Of a DNA stretch of 64,000 nucleotides, positions 26,791 through 38,346 are shown piece after piece. Position 1 is the first letter of the stretch, and each line of letters begins with the position of its first letter. Source of the stretch: Balanoglossus misakiensis (taxonomy: Eukaryota > Hemichordata); contig CM082582.2 of NCBI GenBank assembly GCA_040954595.2, forward strand, positions 434,001-498,000, read 5' to 3'. The notes under the pieces are model-generated. The model did not search any database, had not been told where the DNA came from, and saw nothing but the letters and a program-made list of their open reading frames with translations. Made by a program: the position numbers and the translations under genes.

Positions 26791-28923
26791 GAATTCAATG
26801 TTAGAAAACCCGTGTGGAAAGTATCTCTACCCGTTTGAAACTAAGAAAAGAATTTATTCTTATTTTTTTTTCTAAAAATGACATTTTCAAGGAACATTTG
26901 GTAAAACGCAATTTTGTCTGCAGTGAGCCAAATTAGATTGTCTTTTGTGGAATTTGTATCGATATATACATACGAAGAGCATTCTATACTCCATCAGATT
27001 TCCGAAAATGAAGAAAAGAGCTTTATTTTTTATGATTTTTTAAAAATGTACCATTTTGTCAAAATATGGCCAAAATGGCTATTTTTTCTTGAATTCCGTC
27101 AATATCTCTGCATTTTTGGAGTGGTCGAAAGTTTTAACATACAATCAACATGTCATATATGATCAGGGCAGCAAATTCGAAGAACGAAGGTCTTTTTATT
27201 TTATTTTTCTAAAAATGACATTTTCAAGGAAAATTTGGTAAAACGCAATTTTGTCTGCAGTGAGCCAAATTAGACGGTCTTTTGTGGAATTGGTATCGAT
27301 ATATATATACGAAGAGCATTCTATACTCCATCAGATTTCCGAAAATGTAGAAAACAGGTATTTTTTGTAATTTTCAAAAATTAACCATTTTGACCAAATT
27401 GTGGTTAAAATTGTTATTTTCGTGTTGAATGCCGCCAGTGTCACTGCTTTTAAAAGTCATAAAAACTTTTAACATGCAAGCAATTGCTTATATATGATCA
27501 GGTCACCGAATTAAAAAAATAAAGAATGTTTTGCCTAAAAATGACCTTTTTGGTGCAAAAACGAATAAAACGCAATTTTGTATTAAATCAGCTCATTCAG
27601 AGTGCATTTTTTATAATCAGCACCATTTTTACATATAATGGAAATTTCATACATCATCAGATATCCAAATATGAAAAAATGATTTAGATTTTAGATGATT
27701 GTCCAAAATTAGCTGATATCTAATAAATGTAGTATTGAACCGTTCTGTCCCCCCCCCCCCTACATTATATGCGGTACGCCGATGTCAGCTTACCCGGCAG
27801 TACTGCAGGCCGTGCCCCCAAATAACGTCGGTGTTTGAAACGCCCTGGTTAAATTCGGGCTTTCTCTATAAATTGACAGGCAATAATGCAGTCCTACCCG
27901 AACAAATGTCGAGTGTTGACCCGCTGTGACTTTCCCTCTTCGGTTTGCCCGACTTAGCCAACGTCTTTGTACTAATGTGTCGGGTCTTTTGCAGAGCCAG
28001 GCCGAAGGAAATGTGAGTAGATCAATGTGGTCTCTGTACGCGTGTTTCTGCTCTAGAATGCCAGGGCTTTAGCCTAGCCATGCCGTAGGAAATCTGACTT
28101 GATCAACGTTGCTAACGAACGCTAGTGTCTGTCATAGTGTGCCGGGGTTTTAGTCGAGCCAAGCCGTAGGAGATCTGACTTGATCATCGTGGTCAATGTA
28201 CGCGTGTTTCCGCTCTAAAGTGCCGGGGCTTGAGCTAAACCAGGCCGCAGGAAATCCGACGTAATCACCGTTGATAACTTACGCCAGTCTGTGTCATATA
28301 GAGCCGGTGCACCAGCGGAGTCACGCCGTAGGACATCTGACTTGATCAACGTGGTCAATGTACGCCTGTTTCTGCTCTAGAGTGCCGGGGCTTCAGCTGA
28401 GCCAGGCCGTAGGAAACCCGACGTGATTACCGTTGTTAACTGACGCCAGTCTGTGTCCTATATATAGTGCCGGGGCATCAGCTGTGCCAGGCCGAAGGAA
28501 ATGGGAGTAGATCAACGTGGTCTCTGTACGCGTGTTTCTGCTCTAGAGTGCCAGGGCTTTAGCCAAGCCATGCCGTAGGAAATCTGACTTGATCAACGTT
28601 GCTAACGAACGCTAGTGTCTGTCATAGTGTGCCGGGGTTTTAGTCGAACCAAGCCGTAGGAGATCAGACTTGATCAACGTGGTCTCTGTACGCGTGTTTC
28701 TGCTCTAGAGTGCCGGGGCTTTATCCCAGCCATGCCGTAGAAAATCTGACTTGATCACCGTTGCTAACGTGCGCTAGTGTCTGTCATATTGTGACGGAGA
28801 TTTAGCCGAGCCAGGCCGTAGAAAAATCGATTTGTTCAACGTTACCAGTGTGCAACTGTTTCTGCTCTAGAGTGTCAGGGTTTTAGCCGACTTATGCTGT
28901 AGGAAATCTGAGTTGATGAATGG
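26791..28923 (+). repeat. Satellite unit 14 (2133 bp, A1/A2 hybrid)
   Basis: The central ~145 bp of A1 (about 26865-27008) is replaced by the corresponding part of A2. A1 sequence resumes at the shared motif TTTCCGAAAATG, and a normal A2 and A3 follow. The poly-C tract still sits at the standard distance from the unit start, so this looks like conversion rather than insertion. The 81-bp array has a net gain of one copy. Confidence 0.88.
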
Positions 28924-31402
28924 GAATTCAATGTTAAAAAACCTGTGTGGAAAGTGTCTCTACCCTTTTGAAACTAAGAAAATAATTTATTCTTATTTAT
29001 TTTGTAAAAATCACAATTTTTCGAAAAAAAGTCGAAAATGGTAATTTTGTCATGGGTGATTCAAATTATACCGCCTTTTCTGGAATTTGCAGCACTTTTT
29101 ACAAGAGAACGACACTTCATGCTCCATAATATTTCCGAAAATGAAGAAAAGAGTTAATTTTTTACGATTTTTTAAAAATTTACCATTTTTGTCAAAATAT
29201 GGCCAAAATGGCTATTTTTTCTTGAATTCCGTCAATATCTCTGCATTTTTGGAGTGGTCGAAAGTTTTAACATACAATCAACATGTCATATATGATCAGG
29301 GCACCAAATTCGAAGAACAAAGGTTTTTTTTATTTTTTTTCTAAAAATGACATTTTCAAGGAAAATTTGGTAAAACGCAATTTTGTCTGCAGTGAGCCAA
29401 ATTGGCCGTTTTTTTGTGGAATTTGTATCGATATATGTATACGAAGAGCATTCTATACTCCATCAGATTTCCGAAAATGTAGAAAACAGGTATTTTTTGT
29501 AATTTTCAAAAATTTACCATTTTGACCGAATTGTGGCTAAAATTGTTATTTTCGTGTTGAATGCCGCCAGTGTCACTGCTTTTAAAAGTCATTAAAACTT
29601 TTAACATACAAGCAATTGTTTATATATGATCAGGTCACCGAATTTAAAGAATAAAGAATGTTTTCCCTAAAAATGACCTTTTTGGTGCAAAAACGAATAA
29701 AACGCAATTTTGTATTAAATCAGCTCATTCAGAGTGCATTTTTTTATAATCAGCACCATTTTTACATATAATGGAAATTTCATACATCATCAGATATCCA
29801 AATATGAAAAAATGATTTAGATTTTAGATGATTGTCCAAAAGTAGCTGATATCTAATAAATATAGTATTGAACCGTTCTGTTCCCCCCCCCCCTACATTA
29901 CATGCGGTACGCCGATGTCAGCTTACCCGTCAGTACTGCAGGCCGTGCCCACAACTAACGTCGGTGTTTGAAACGCCCTGGTTAAATTCGGGCTTTCTCT
30001 ATAAATTGACAGGCAATAATGTAGTCCTACCGGAACAAATGTCGAGTGTTGACCCGCTGTGACTTTCCCTCTTCGGTTTGCCCGACTTAGCCAACGTCTT
30101 TGTACTAGAGTGTCGGGTGTTTTGCAGAGCCAGGCCGAAGGAAATCCGACTTGATCACCGATGCTAACGAACGCTAGTGTCTGTCATGGTGTGCCGGGGT
30201 TTTAGTCGAGCCAGGCCGTAGGAGATCTGATTGGATCATCGTGGTCAATGTACGCGTGTTTACGCTCTAAAGTGCCGGGGCTTCAGCTAAACCAGGCCGT
30301 AGGAAATCCGACGTAATCACCGTTGATAACTTACGCCAGTCTGTGTCATATAGAGCCGGTGCACCAGCCGAGTCACGCCGTAGGAATCTGATTTGATCAA
30401 CGTGGTCAATGTACGCCTGTTTCTGCTCTAGAGTGCCGGGGCTTCAGCTGAGCCAGGCCGTAGGAAACCCGACGTGATTACCGTTGTTAACTTACGCCAG
30501 TCTGTGTCCTATATATAGTGCGGGGCATCAGCCGTGCCAGGCCTAAGGAAATGTGAGTAGATCTATGTGGTCTCTGTACGCGTGTTTCTGCTCTAGAATG
30601 CCAGGGCTTTAGCCAAGCCATGCCGTAGGAAATCTGAATTGATCAACGTTGCTAACGAACGCTAGTGTCTGTCATAGTGTGCCGGGGTTTTAGTCGAGCC
30701 AAGCCGTAGGAGATCTGACTTGATCATCGTGGTCAATGTACGCGTGTTTCCGCTCTAAAGTGCCGGGGCTTGAGCTAAACCAGGCCGTAGGAAATCCGAC
30801 GTAATCACCGTTGATAACTTACGCCAGTCTGTGTCATATAGAGCCGGTGCACCAGCTGAGTCACACCGTAGGAATCTGATTTGATCAACGTGGTCAATGT
30901 ACGCCTGTTTCTGCTCTAGAGTGCCGGGGCTTCAGCTGAGCCAGGCCGTGGGAAACCCGACGTGATTACCGTTGTTAACTTACGCCAGTTTGTGTCCTAT
31001 ATATAGTGCCGGGGCATCAGCCGTGCCAGGCCGAAGGAAATGTGACTAGATCAACGTGGTCTCTGTACGCGTGTTTCTGCTCTAGAGTGCCAGGGCTTTA
31101 GCCAAGCCATGCCGTAGGAAATCTGACTTGATCACCGTTGCTAACGAACGCTAGTGTCTGTCATAGTGTGCCGGGGTTTTAGTCGAACCAAGCCGTAGGA
31201 GATCAGACTTGATCAACGTGGTCTCTGTACGCGTGTTTCTGCTCTGGAGTGCCGGGGCTTTATCCAAGCCATGCCGTAGAAAATCTGACTTGATCACCGT
31301 TGCTAACCTACGCTAGTGTCTGTCATATTGTGACGGAGATTTAGCCGAGCCAGGCCGTAGAAAAATCGACTTATGCTGTAGGAAATCTGAGTTGATGAAC
31401 GG
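28924..31402 (+). repeat. Satellite unit 15 (2479 bp, expanded 81-bp array)
   Basis: About six extra 81-bp copies come from an internal duplication of a run of copies (about 30195-30620 resembles about 30690-31090). About 57 bp are lost near 31369, where a copy is truncated into the terminal repeat. Longest uninterrupted unit in the window. Confidence 0.9.
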
Positions 31403-33617
31403 GAATTCAATGTTAGAAAACCCGTGTGGAAAGTATCTCTACCCGTTTGAAACTAAGAAAAGAATTTATTCTTATTTATTTTGTAAAAAAGACAATTTTT
31501 CGAAAAAAAGTCGAAAAATTGCAATTTTGTCTTGGGTGATTCAAATTATACCGCCTTTTCTGGAATTTGCAGCACTTTTTACAAGAGAACGACACTTCAT
31601 GCTCCATAATATTTCCGAAAATGAAGAAAAGAGTTAATTTTTTATGATTTTTCAAAAATTTACCATTTTTGTCAAAATATGGCCAAAATGGCTATTTTTC
31701 TTGAATTCCGTCAATATCTCAGCATTTTTGGAGTGGTCGAGAGTTTTAACATACAATCAACATGTCATATATGAGCAGGGCACCAAATTCGAAGAACAAA
31801 GGTTTTTTTTTTTTTTTTCTAAAAATGACATTTTCAAGGAAAATTTGGTAAAACGCAATTTTGTCTGCAGTGAGCCAAATTAGACGGTCTTTTGTGGAAT
31901 TTAACGATATATACATACGAAGAGCATTCTACACTCCATCAGATTTCCGAAAATGTAGAAAACAGGTATTTTTTGTAAAATTTCAAAAATTTACCATTTT
32001 GACTAAATTGTGGCTAAAATTGTTATTTTCGTGTTGAATGCCGCCAGTGTCACTGCTTTTAAAAGTCATAATAACTTTTAACATACAAGCAATTGTTTAT
32101 ATATGATCAGGTCACCGAATTAAAAAAATAAAGAATGTTTTGCCTAAAAATGACCTTTTTGGTGCAAAAACGAATAAAACGCAATCTTGTATTAAATCAG
32201 TTCATTCAGAGTGCATGTTTTATAATAAGCACCATTTTTACATATAATGGAAATTTAATACATCATCAGATATCCAAATATGAAAAAATGATTTAGATTT
32301 TAGATGATTGTCCAAAATTAGCTGATATCTAATAAATGTAGTATTGAACCGTTCTGTCCCCCCCCCCCCCCCCTTACATTATATGCGGTACGCCGATGTC
32401 AGCTTACCCGGCAGTACTGTAGGCCGTGCCCCCAACAAACGTCGGTGTTTGAAACGCCCTGGTTAAATTCGGGCTCTCTCTATAAATCGACAGGCAATAA
32501 TGCAGTCCTACCGGAACAAATGTCAAGTGTTGAACCGCTGTGAATTTCCCTGTTCGGTTTGCCCGACTTAGCCAACGTCTTTGTACTAGAGTGTCGGGTC
32601 TTTTGCAGAGCCAGGCCGAAGGAAATCCGACTTGATCACCGTTGCTAACGAACGCTAGTGTCTGTCATGGTGTGCCGGGGTTTTAGTCGAGCCAGGCCGT
32701 AGGAGATCTGACTTGATCATCGTGGTCAATGTACGCCTGTTTCTGCTCTAGAGTGCCGGGGCTTCAGCTGAGCCAGGCCGTAGGAAACCCGACGTGATTA
32801 CCGTTGTTAACTTACGCCAGTCTGTGTCCTATATATAGTGCCGGGGCATCAGCCGTGCCAGGCCGAAGGAAATGTGAGTAGATCAACGTGGTCTCTGTAC
32901 GCGTGTTTCTGCTCTAGAGTGTCAGGGCTTTAGCAAAGCCATGCCGTAGGAAATCTGACTTGATCAACGTTGCTAACGAACGCTAGTGTCTGTCATAGTG
33001 TGCCGGGGTTTTAGTCGAGCCAAGCCGTAGGAGATCAGACTTGATCAACGTGGTCTCTGTACGCGTGTTTCTGCTCTAGAGTGCCGGGGCTTTATCCAAC
33101 CCATGCCGTTGAAAATCTGACTTGATCACCGTTGCTAACGTACGCTAGTGTCTGTCATATTGTGACGAGATTTAGCCGAGCCAGGCCGTAGAAAAATCGA
33201 CTTGTTCAACGTTATCAGTGTGCAACTGTTTCTGCTCTAGAGTGCCAGGGCTTTAGCCAAGCCATGCCGTAGGAAATCTGACTTGATCAACGTTGCTAAC
33301 GAACGCTAGTGTCTGTCATAGTGTGCCGGGGTTTTAGTCGAGCCAAGCCGTAGGAGATCAGACTTGATCAACGTGGTCTCTGTACGCGTGTTTCTGCTCT
33401 AGAGTGCCGGGGCTTTATCCAAGCCATGCCGTAGAAAATCTGACTTGATCACCGTTGCTAACGTACGCTAGTGTCTGTCATATTGTGACGGAGATTTAGC
33501 CGAGCCAGGCCGTAGAAAAATCGACTTGTTCAACGTTACCAGTGTGCAACTGTTTCTGCTCTAGAGTGTCAGGGTTTTAGCCGACTTATGCTGTAGGAAA
33601 TCTGAGTTGATGAACGC
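31403..33617 (+). repeat. Satellite unit 16 (2215 bp, type a)
   Basis: Type a linker. Two 81-bp copies are lost near 32735 and four late copies are duplicated (about 32915-33240 against 33241-33570), a net gain of about 162 bp. Confidence 0.9.
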
Positions 33618-35619
33618 GAATTCAATGTTAGAAAACCCGTGTGGAAAGTATCTCTACCCGTTTGAAACTAAGAAAAGAATTTATTCTTATTTATTTTGTA
33701 AAAAAGACAATTTTTCGAAAAAAAGTCGAAAAATTGCAATTTTGTCTTGGGTGATTCAAATTATACCGCCTTTTCTGGAATTTGCAGCACTTTTTACAAG
33801 AGAACGACACTTCATGCTCCATAATATTTCCGAAAATGAAGAAAAGAGTTAATTTTTTATGATTTTTCAAAAATTTACCATTTTTGTCAAAATATGGCCA
33901 AAATGGCTATTTTTCTTGAATTCCGTCAATATCTCTGCATTTTTGGAGTGGTCGAGAGTTTTAACATACAATCAACATATCATATATGATCAGGGCACCA
34001 AATTCGAAGAACAAAGGTTTTTTTATTTTTTTTTCTAAAAATGACATTTTCAAGGAAAATTTGGTAAAACGCAATTTTGTCTGCAGTGAGCCAAATTAGA
34101 CGGTCTTTTGTGGAATTTGTATCGATATATACATACGAAGAGCATTCTATACTCCATCAGATTTCCGAAAATGTAGAAAACAGGTATTTTTTGTAACTTT
34201 CCAAAAATTACGATTTTGACCAAATTGTGGCTAAAATTGTTATTTTCTTGATGAATGCCGCCAGTGTCACTGCTTTTAAAAGTCATAAAAACTTTTAACA
34301 TACAAGCAATTGTTTATATATGATCAGGTCACCGAATTAAAAAATAAAGAATGTTTTGACTAAAAATCAGCTCATTCAGAGTGCATTTTTTATAATCAGC
34401 ACCATTTTTACATATAATGGAAATTTCATACATCATCAGATATCCAAATATGAAAAAATGATTTAGATTTTAGATGATTGTCGAAAATTAGCTGATATCT
34501 AATAAATGTAGTATTGAACCGTTCTGTTCCCCCCCCCCTACATTATATGCGGTACGCCGATGTCAGCTTACCCGGCAGTACTGCAGGCCGTGCCCCCAAC
34601 TAAGGTCGGTGTTTGAAACGCCCGGGTTTAATTCGGGCTTTCTCAATAAATTGACAGGCAATAATGCAGTCCTACCCGAACAAATGTCGAGTATTGACCA
34701 GCTGTGACTTTCCCTCTTCGGTTTGCCCGACTTAGCCAACGTCTTTGTACTAGAGTGTCGGGTCTTTTGCAGAGCCAGGCCGAAGGAAATCCGACTTGAT
34801 CACCGTTGCTAACGAACGCTAGTGTCTGTCATGGTGTGCCGGGGTTTTAGTCGAGCCAGGCCGTAGGAGATCTGACTTGATCATCGTGGTCAATGTACGC
34901 GTGTTTCCGCTCTAAAGTGCCGGGGCTTCAGCTAAACCAGGCCGTAGGAAATCCGACGTAATCACCGTTGATAACTTACGCCAGTCTGTCTCATATAGAG
35001 CCGGTGCAACAGCCGAGTCACGCCGTAGGAAATCTGACTTGATCAACGTGGTCAATGTACGCCTGTTTCTGCTCTAGAGTGCCGGGGCTTCAGCTGAGCC
35101 AGGCCGTAGGAAACCCAACGTGATTACCGTTGTTAACTTACGCCAGTCTGTGTCCTATATATAGTAACGGGGCATCAGCCGTGCCAGGCCGAAGGAAATG
35201 TGAGTAGATCAACGTGGTCTCTGTAGGCGTGTTTCTGCTCTAGAGTGCCAGGGCTTTAGCCAAGCCATGCCGTAGGAAATCTGACTTGATCAACGTTGCT
35301 AACGAACGCTAGTGTCTGTCATGGTGTGCCGGGGTTTTAGTCGAGCCAGGCCGTAGGAGATCTGACTTGATCATCGTGGTCAATGTACGCGTGTTTCCGC
35401 TCTAAAGTGCCGGGCTTCAGCTAAACCAGGCCGTAGGAAATCTGACTTGATCACCGTTGCTAACGTACGCTAGTGTCTGTCATATTGTGACGGAGATTTA
35501 GCCGAGCCAGGCCGTAGAAAAATCGACTTGTTCAACGTTACCAGTGTGCAACTGTTTCTGCTCTAGAGTGTCTGGGTTTTAGCCGACTTATGCTGTAGGA
35601 AATCTGAGTTGATGAACGG
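33618..35619 (+). repeat. Satellite unit 17 (2002 bp, 46-bp deletion in A3)
   Basis: Near 34367 a 46-bp deletion removes the start of A3 between two short AAAAAT-like matches. The rest of the AT-rich half is standard. The 81-bp array is rearranged but keeps about its normal total. Confidence 0.9.
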
Positions 35620-36910
35620 GAATTCAATGTTAGAAAACCCGTGTGGAAAGTATCTCTACCCGTTTGAAACTAAGAAAAGAATTAATTCTTATTTATTTTG
35701 TAAAAAAGACAATTTTTCGAAAAAAAGTCGAAAAATTGCAATTTTGTCTTGAGTGATTCAAATTATACCGCCTTTTCTGGAATTTGCAGCACTTTTTACA
35801 AGAGAACGACACTTCATGCTCCATAATATTTCCGAAAATGAAGAAAAGAGTTAATTTTTTATGATTTTTCAAAAATTTACCATTTTTGTCAAAATATGGC
35901 CAAAATGGCTATTTTTCTTGAATTCCGTCAATATCTCTGCATTTTTGGAGTGGTCGAGAGTTTTAACATACAATCAACATATCATATATGATCAGGGCAC
36001 CAAATTCGAAGAACAAAGGTTTTTTTATTTTTCTTTCTAAAAATGACATTTTCAAGGAAAATTTGGTAAAACGCAATTTTGTCTGCAGTGAGCCAAATTA
36101 GACGGTCTTTTGTGGAATTTGTATCGATATATACATACGAAGAGCATTCTATACTCCATCAGATTTCCGAAAATGTAGAAAACAGGTATTTTTTGTAATT
36201 TTCAAAAATTTACCATTTTGACCAAATTGTGGCTAAAATTGTTATTTTCGTGTTGAATGCCGCCAGTGTCACTGCTTTTAAAAGTCATAAAAACTTTTAA
36301 CATACAAGCAATTGTTTATATATGATCAGGTCACCGAATTAAAAAAAAATTGTCTGCGGTGAGCCAAATTGGCCGTTTTTTGTGGAATTTGTATCGATAT
36401 ATATATACGAAGAGGATTCTATACTCCATCAGATTTCCGAAAATGTAGAAAACAGGTATTTTTTGTAATTTTCAAAAATTTACCATTTTGACCAAATTGT
36501 GGTTAAAATTGTTATTTTCGTGTTGAATGCCGCCAGTGTCACTGCTTTTAAAAGTCATAAAAACTTTTAACATACAAGCAATTGTTTGTATATGATCAGG
36601 TCACCGAATTAAAAAAAATAAAGAATGTTTTGCCTAAAAATGACCTTTTTGGTGCAAAAACGAATAAAACGCAATTTTGTATTAAATCAGCTCATTCAGA
36701 GTGCATTTTTTATAATCAGCACCATCTTTACATATAATAGAAATTTCATACATCATCAGATATCCAAATATGAAAAAATGATTTAGATTTTAGATGATTG
36801 TCCAAAATTAGCTGATATCTAATAAATGTAGTATTGAACCGTTCTGTTCCCCCCCCTACATTATATGCGGTACGCCGATGTCAGCTTACCCGGCAGTACT
36901 GCAGGCCGTG

Positions 36911-36927
36911 CCCCCCCCCCCCCCCCC
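36911..36927 (+). repeat. Second, expanded poly-C tract in unit 18
   Basis: 17 C at a linker position where other units have only about 5. This is a local expansion restricted to this unit; the regular poly-C tract of the unit is short. Confidence 0.9.
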
Positions 36928-37305
36928 AACTAACGTCGGTGTTTGAAACGCCCTGGTTAAATTCGGGCTTTCTCTATAAATTGACAGGCAATAATGCAGT
37001 CCTACCCGAACAAATGTCGAGTGTTGACCCGCTGTGACTTCCCCTCTTCGGTTTGCCCGACTTAGCCAACGTCTTTGTACTAGAGTGTCGGGTCTTTTGC
37101 AGAGCCAGGCCGAAGGAAATCCGACTTGATCACCGTTGCTAACGAACGCTAGTGTCTGTCATGGTGTGCCGGGGTTTTAGTCGAGCCAGGCCGTAGGAGA
37201 TCTGACTTGATCATCGTGGTCAATGTACGCGTGTTTCCGCTCTAAAGTGCCGGGGCTTCAGCTAAACCAGGCCGTAGGAAATCCGACGTAATCACCGTTG
37301 ATAAC

Positions 37306-37318
37306 TTACGCCAGTCTG
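37306..37318 (+). repeat. LINE target-site duplication, left copy
   Basis: TTACGCCAGTCTG, identical to 44109-44121. It is part of a normal 81-bp satellite monomer, as intact units show. A perfect duplication suggests insertion that is not very old. Confidence 0.93.
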
Positions 37319-37528
37319 GATGGAGGGTGCTAGAGTCAGCCATCTACGGAAGCAGATTTCTAGCACGCTCAGAGTTTTCATCGTTTTTTCACGTGAAATC
37401 GGTGAATTTTGTGGCGAAACTGAAGGTATATGCTTTTGGATAGATACTTGCAGCTAACTCGAGAGCAAAGAAGCATTTTGATTCTCAGAAGAAAGACATT
37501 TTGCTAGTTTTCGTTGTCTCGAGCAAGC
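37319..37528 (+). other. LINE 5' leader with terminal inverted stem
   Basis: 210-bp leader before the ORF1 ATG. GTGCTAGA at 37327-37334 and TCTAGCAC at 37359-37366 form a perfect 8-bp inverted repeat near the 5' end. The leader presumably contains the internal promoter, as in related LINEs, but I can identify no promoter motif. Confidence 0.6.
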
Positions 37529-38346
37529 ATGGCCGTCAGAGACAAAGCCAGTTATGCGCAGGTGGTGACGACCAAACGCCTGCAAGACAAAGACGGTGAA
37601 GTAGGTGTTCTACCCGTCTTTCTGAAGCAGTCGGACATAGTTCCCAGGGACAGTAATCAATGGCTAAGAGGTGAGGAAATTATAGCAGCCGTTTCAGAAG
37701 TTGTCACCATCGGCAGCTTGGAAGGGTTGCAACGGATAAGAGGTCTGTGGCGTATTTATATGAATGACGAAGCAGACCGGACAATTTTGTTACAACATGG
37801 ACTCACACTACGCGGGAAGTCGATAGAGCTGTGGGGGCGAAATCCCTTCCGAAGAGAGTTTCATGAAGATTGGTTAAGATTAACGATAAAAGATCTACCA
37901 TTGTCACACGATGATGATGCTATTGCCGCTACACTTACTGGTTTGGGCTGTAAGCTCAAAACAGATATATCCAGACAGAAATGGAGGTTAGAAGGCAAGT
38001 TGACAAACATTCTTAATGGGGATCGAACTGTGTTCATCGAAAAACCAAAGACACCATTACCAGCTCAGGTTAAGATCGGTGCATTTTACGCGAAGATTAT
38101 TTATAAGCAATCCACAGCGGAGACGCAGCCACGATGCGGCAAATGCTTAGAGGAGGGACATACTGCGTACAATTGCACTGGACAAATCAAATGCAGACTC
38201 TGTAAAAGAGAGGGGCATATTGCAAGAAATTGTATGACTTCTCAGGTACACGAAGAATTAACGTCTCAGTCCACCAAATACACAATGCAGAAAAGGTCTA
38301 CGAATCCTGCCGATGCGGTATCGAGACTAGAAAGTGACAGCACACC
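37529..38346 (+). pseudogene. LINE ORF1, 5' part (zinc-knuckle RNA-binding protein), interrupted
   Basis: Encodes the first ~272 residues of the ORF1 nucleic-acid-binding protein that coats the LINE transcript. I chose the ATG at 37529, which has A at -3 and G at +4; the open frame runs 15 bp further upstream but only to a TTG. Two CCHC knuckles of form C-x2-C-x4-H-x4-C are at residues 203-216 and 222-235. The stretch before them (about 110-170) may be an RRM-like fold, by analogy with related ORF1 proteins. Reading continues past 38346 into the inserted element as unrelated sequence, to a stop at 38486-38488. The remainder of ORF1 lies at 40120-40474, in phase. Confidence 0.88.
38338..38346 (+). 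repeat. 9-bp target duplication of the TIR element, left copy
   Basis: CAGCACACC, identical to 40111-40119. In both flanks it is read in the same codon phase of ORF1, giving Ser-Thr-Pro on each side. Confidence 0.88.

Larger units (their letters stand above)
1..37318 (+). repeat. Satellite array, left block (~2.05-kb composite unit)
   Basis: Head-to-tail array of a ~2.05-kb unit, all copies in the same orientation. Each unit has an AT-rich half (two ~330-bp monomers and a partial third), a poly-C tract, a unique linker and a GC-richer half of ~81-bp monomers. The block contains the partial unit at the left edge and 17 complete unit intervals, and ends inside the next unit where a LINE is inserted. 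I see no host gene in it. The many short open frames recur in every copy, begin at TTG or GTG where checked, and are not supported as genes. Confidence 0.97.
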
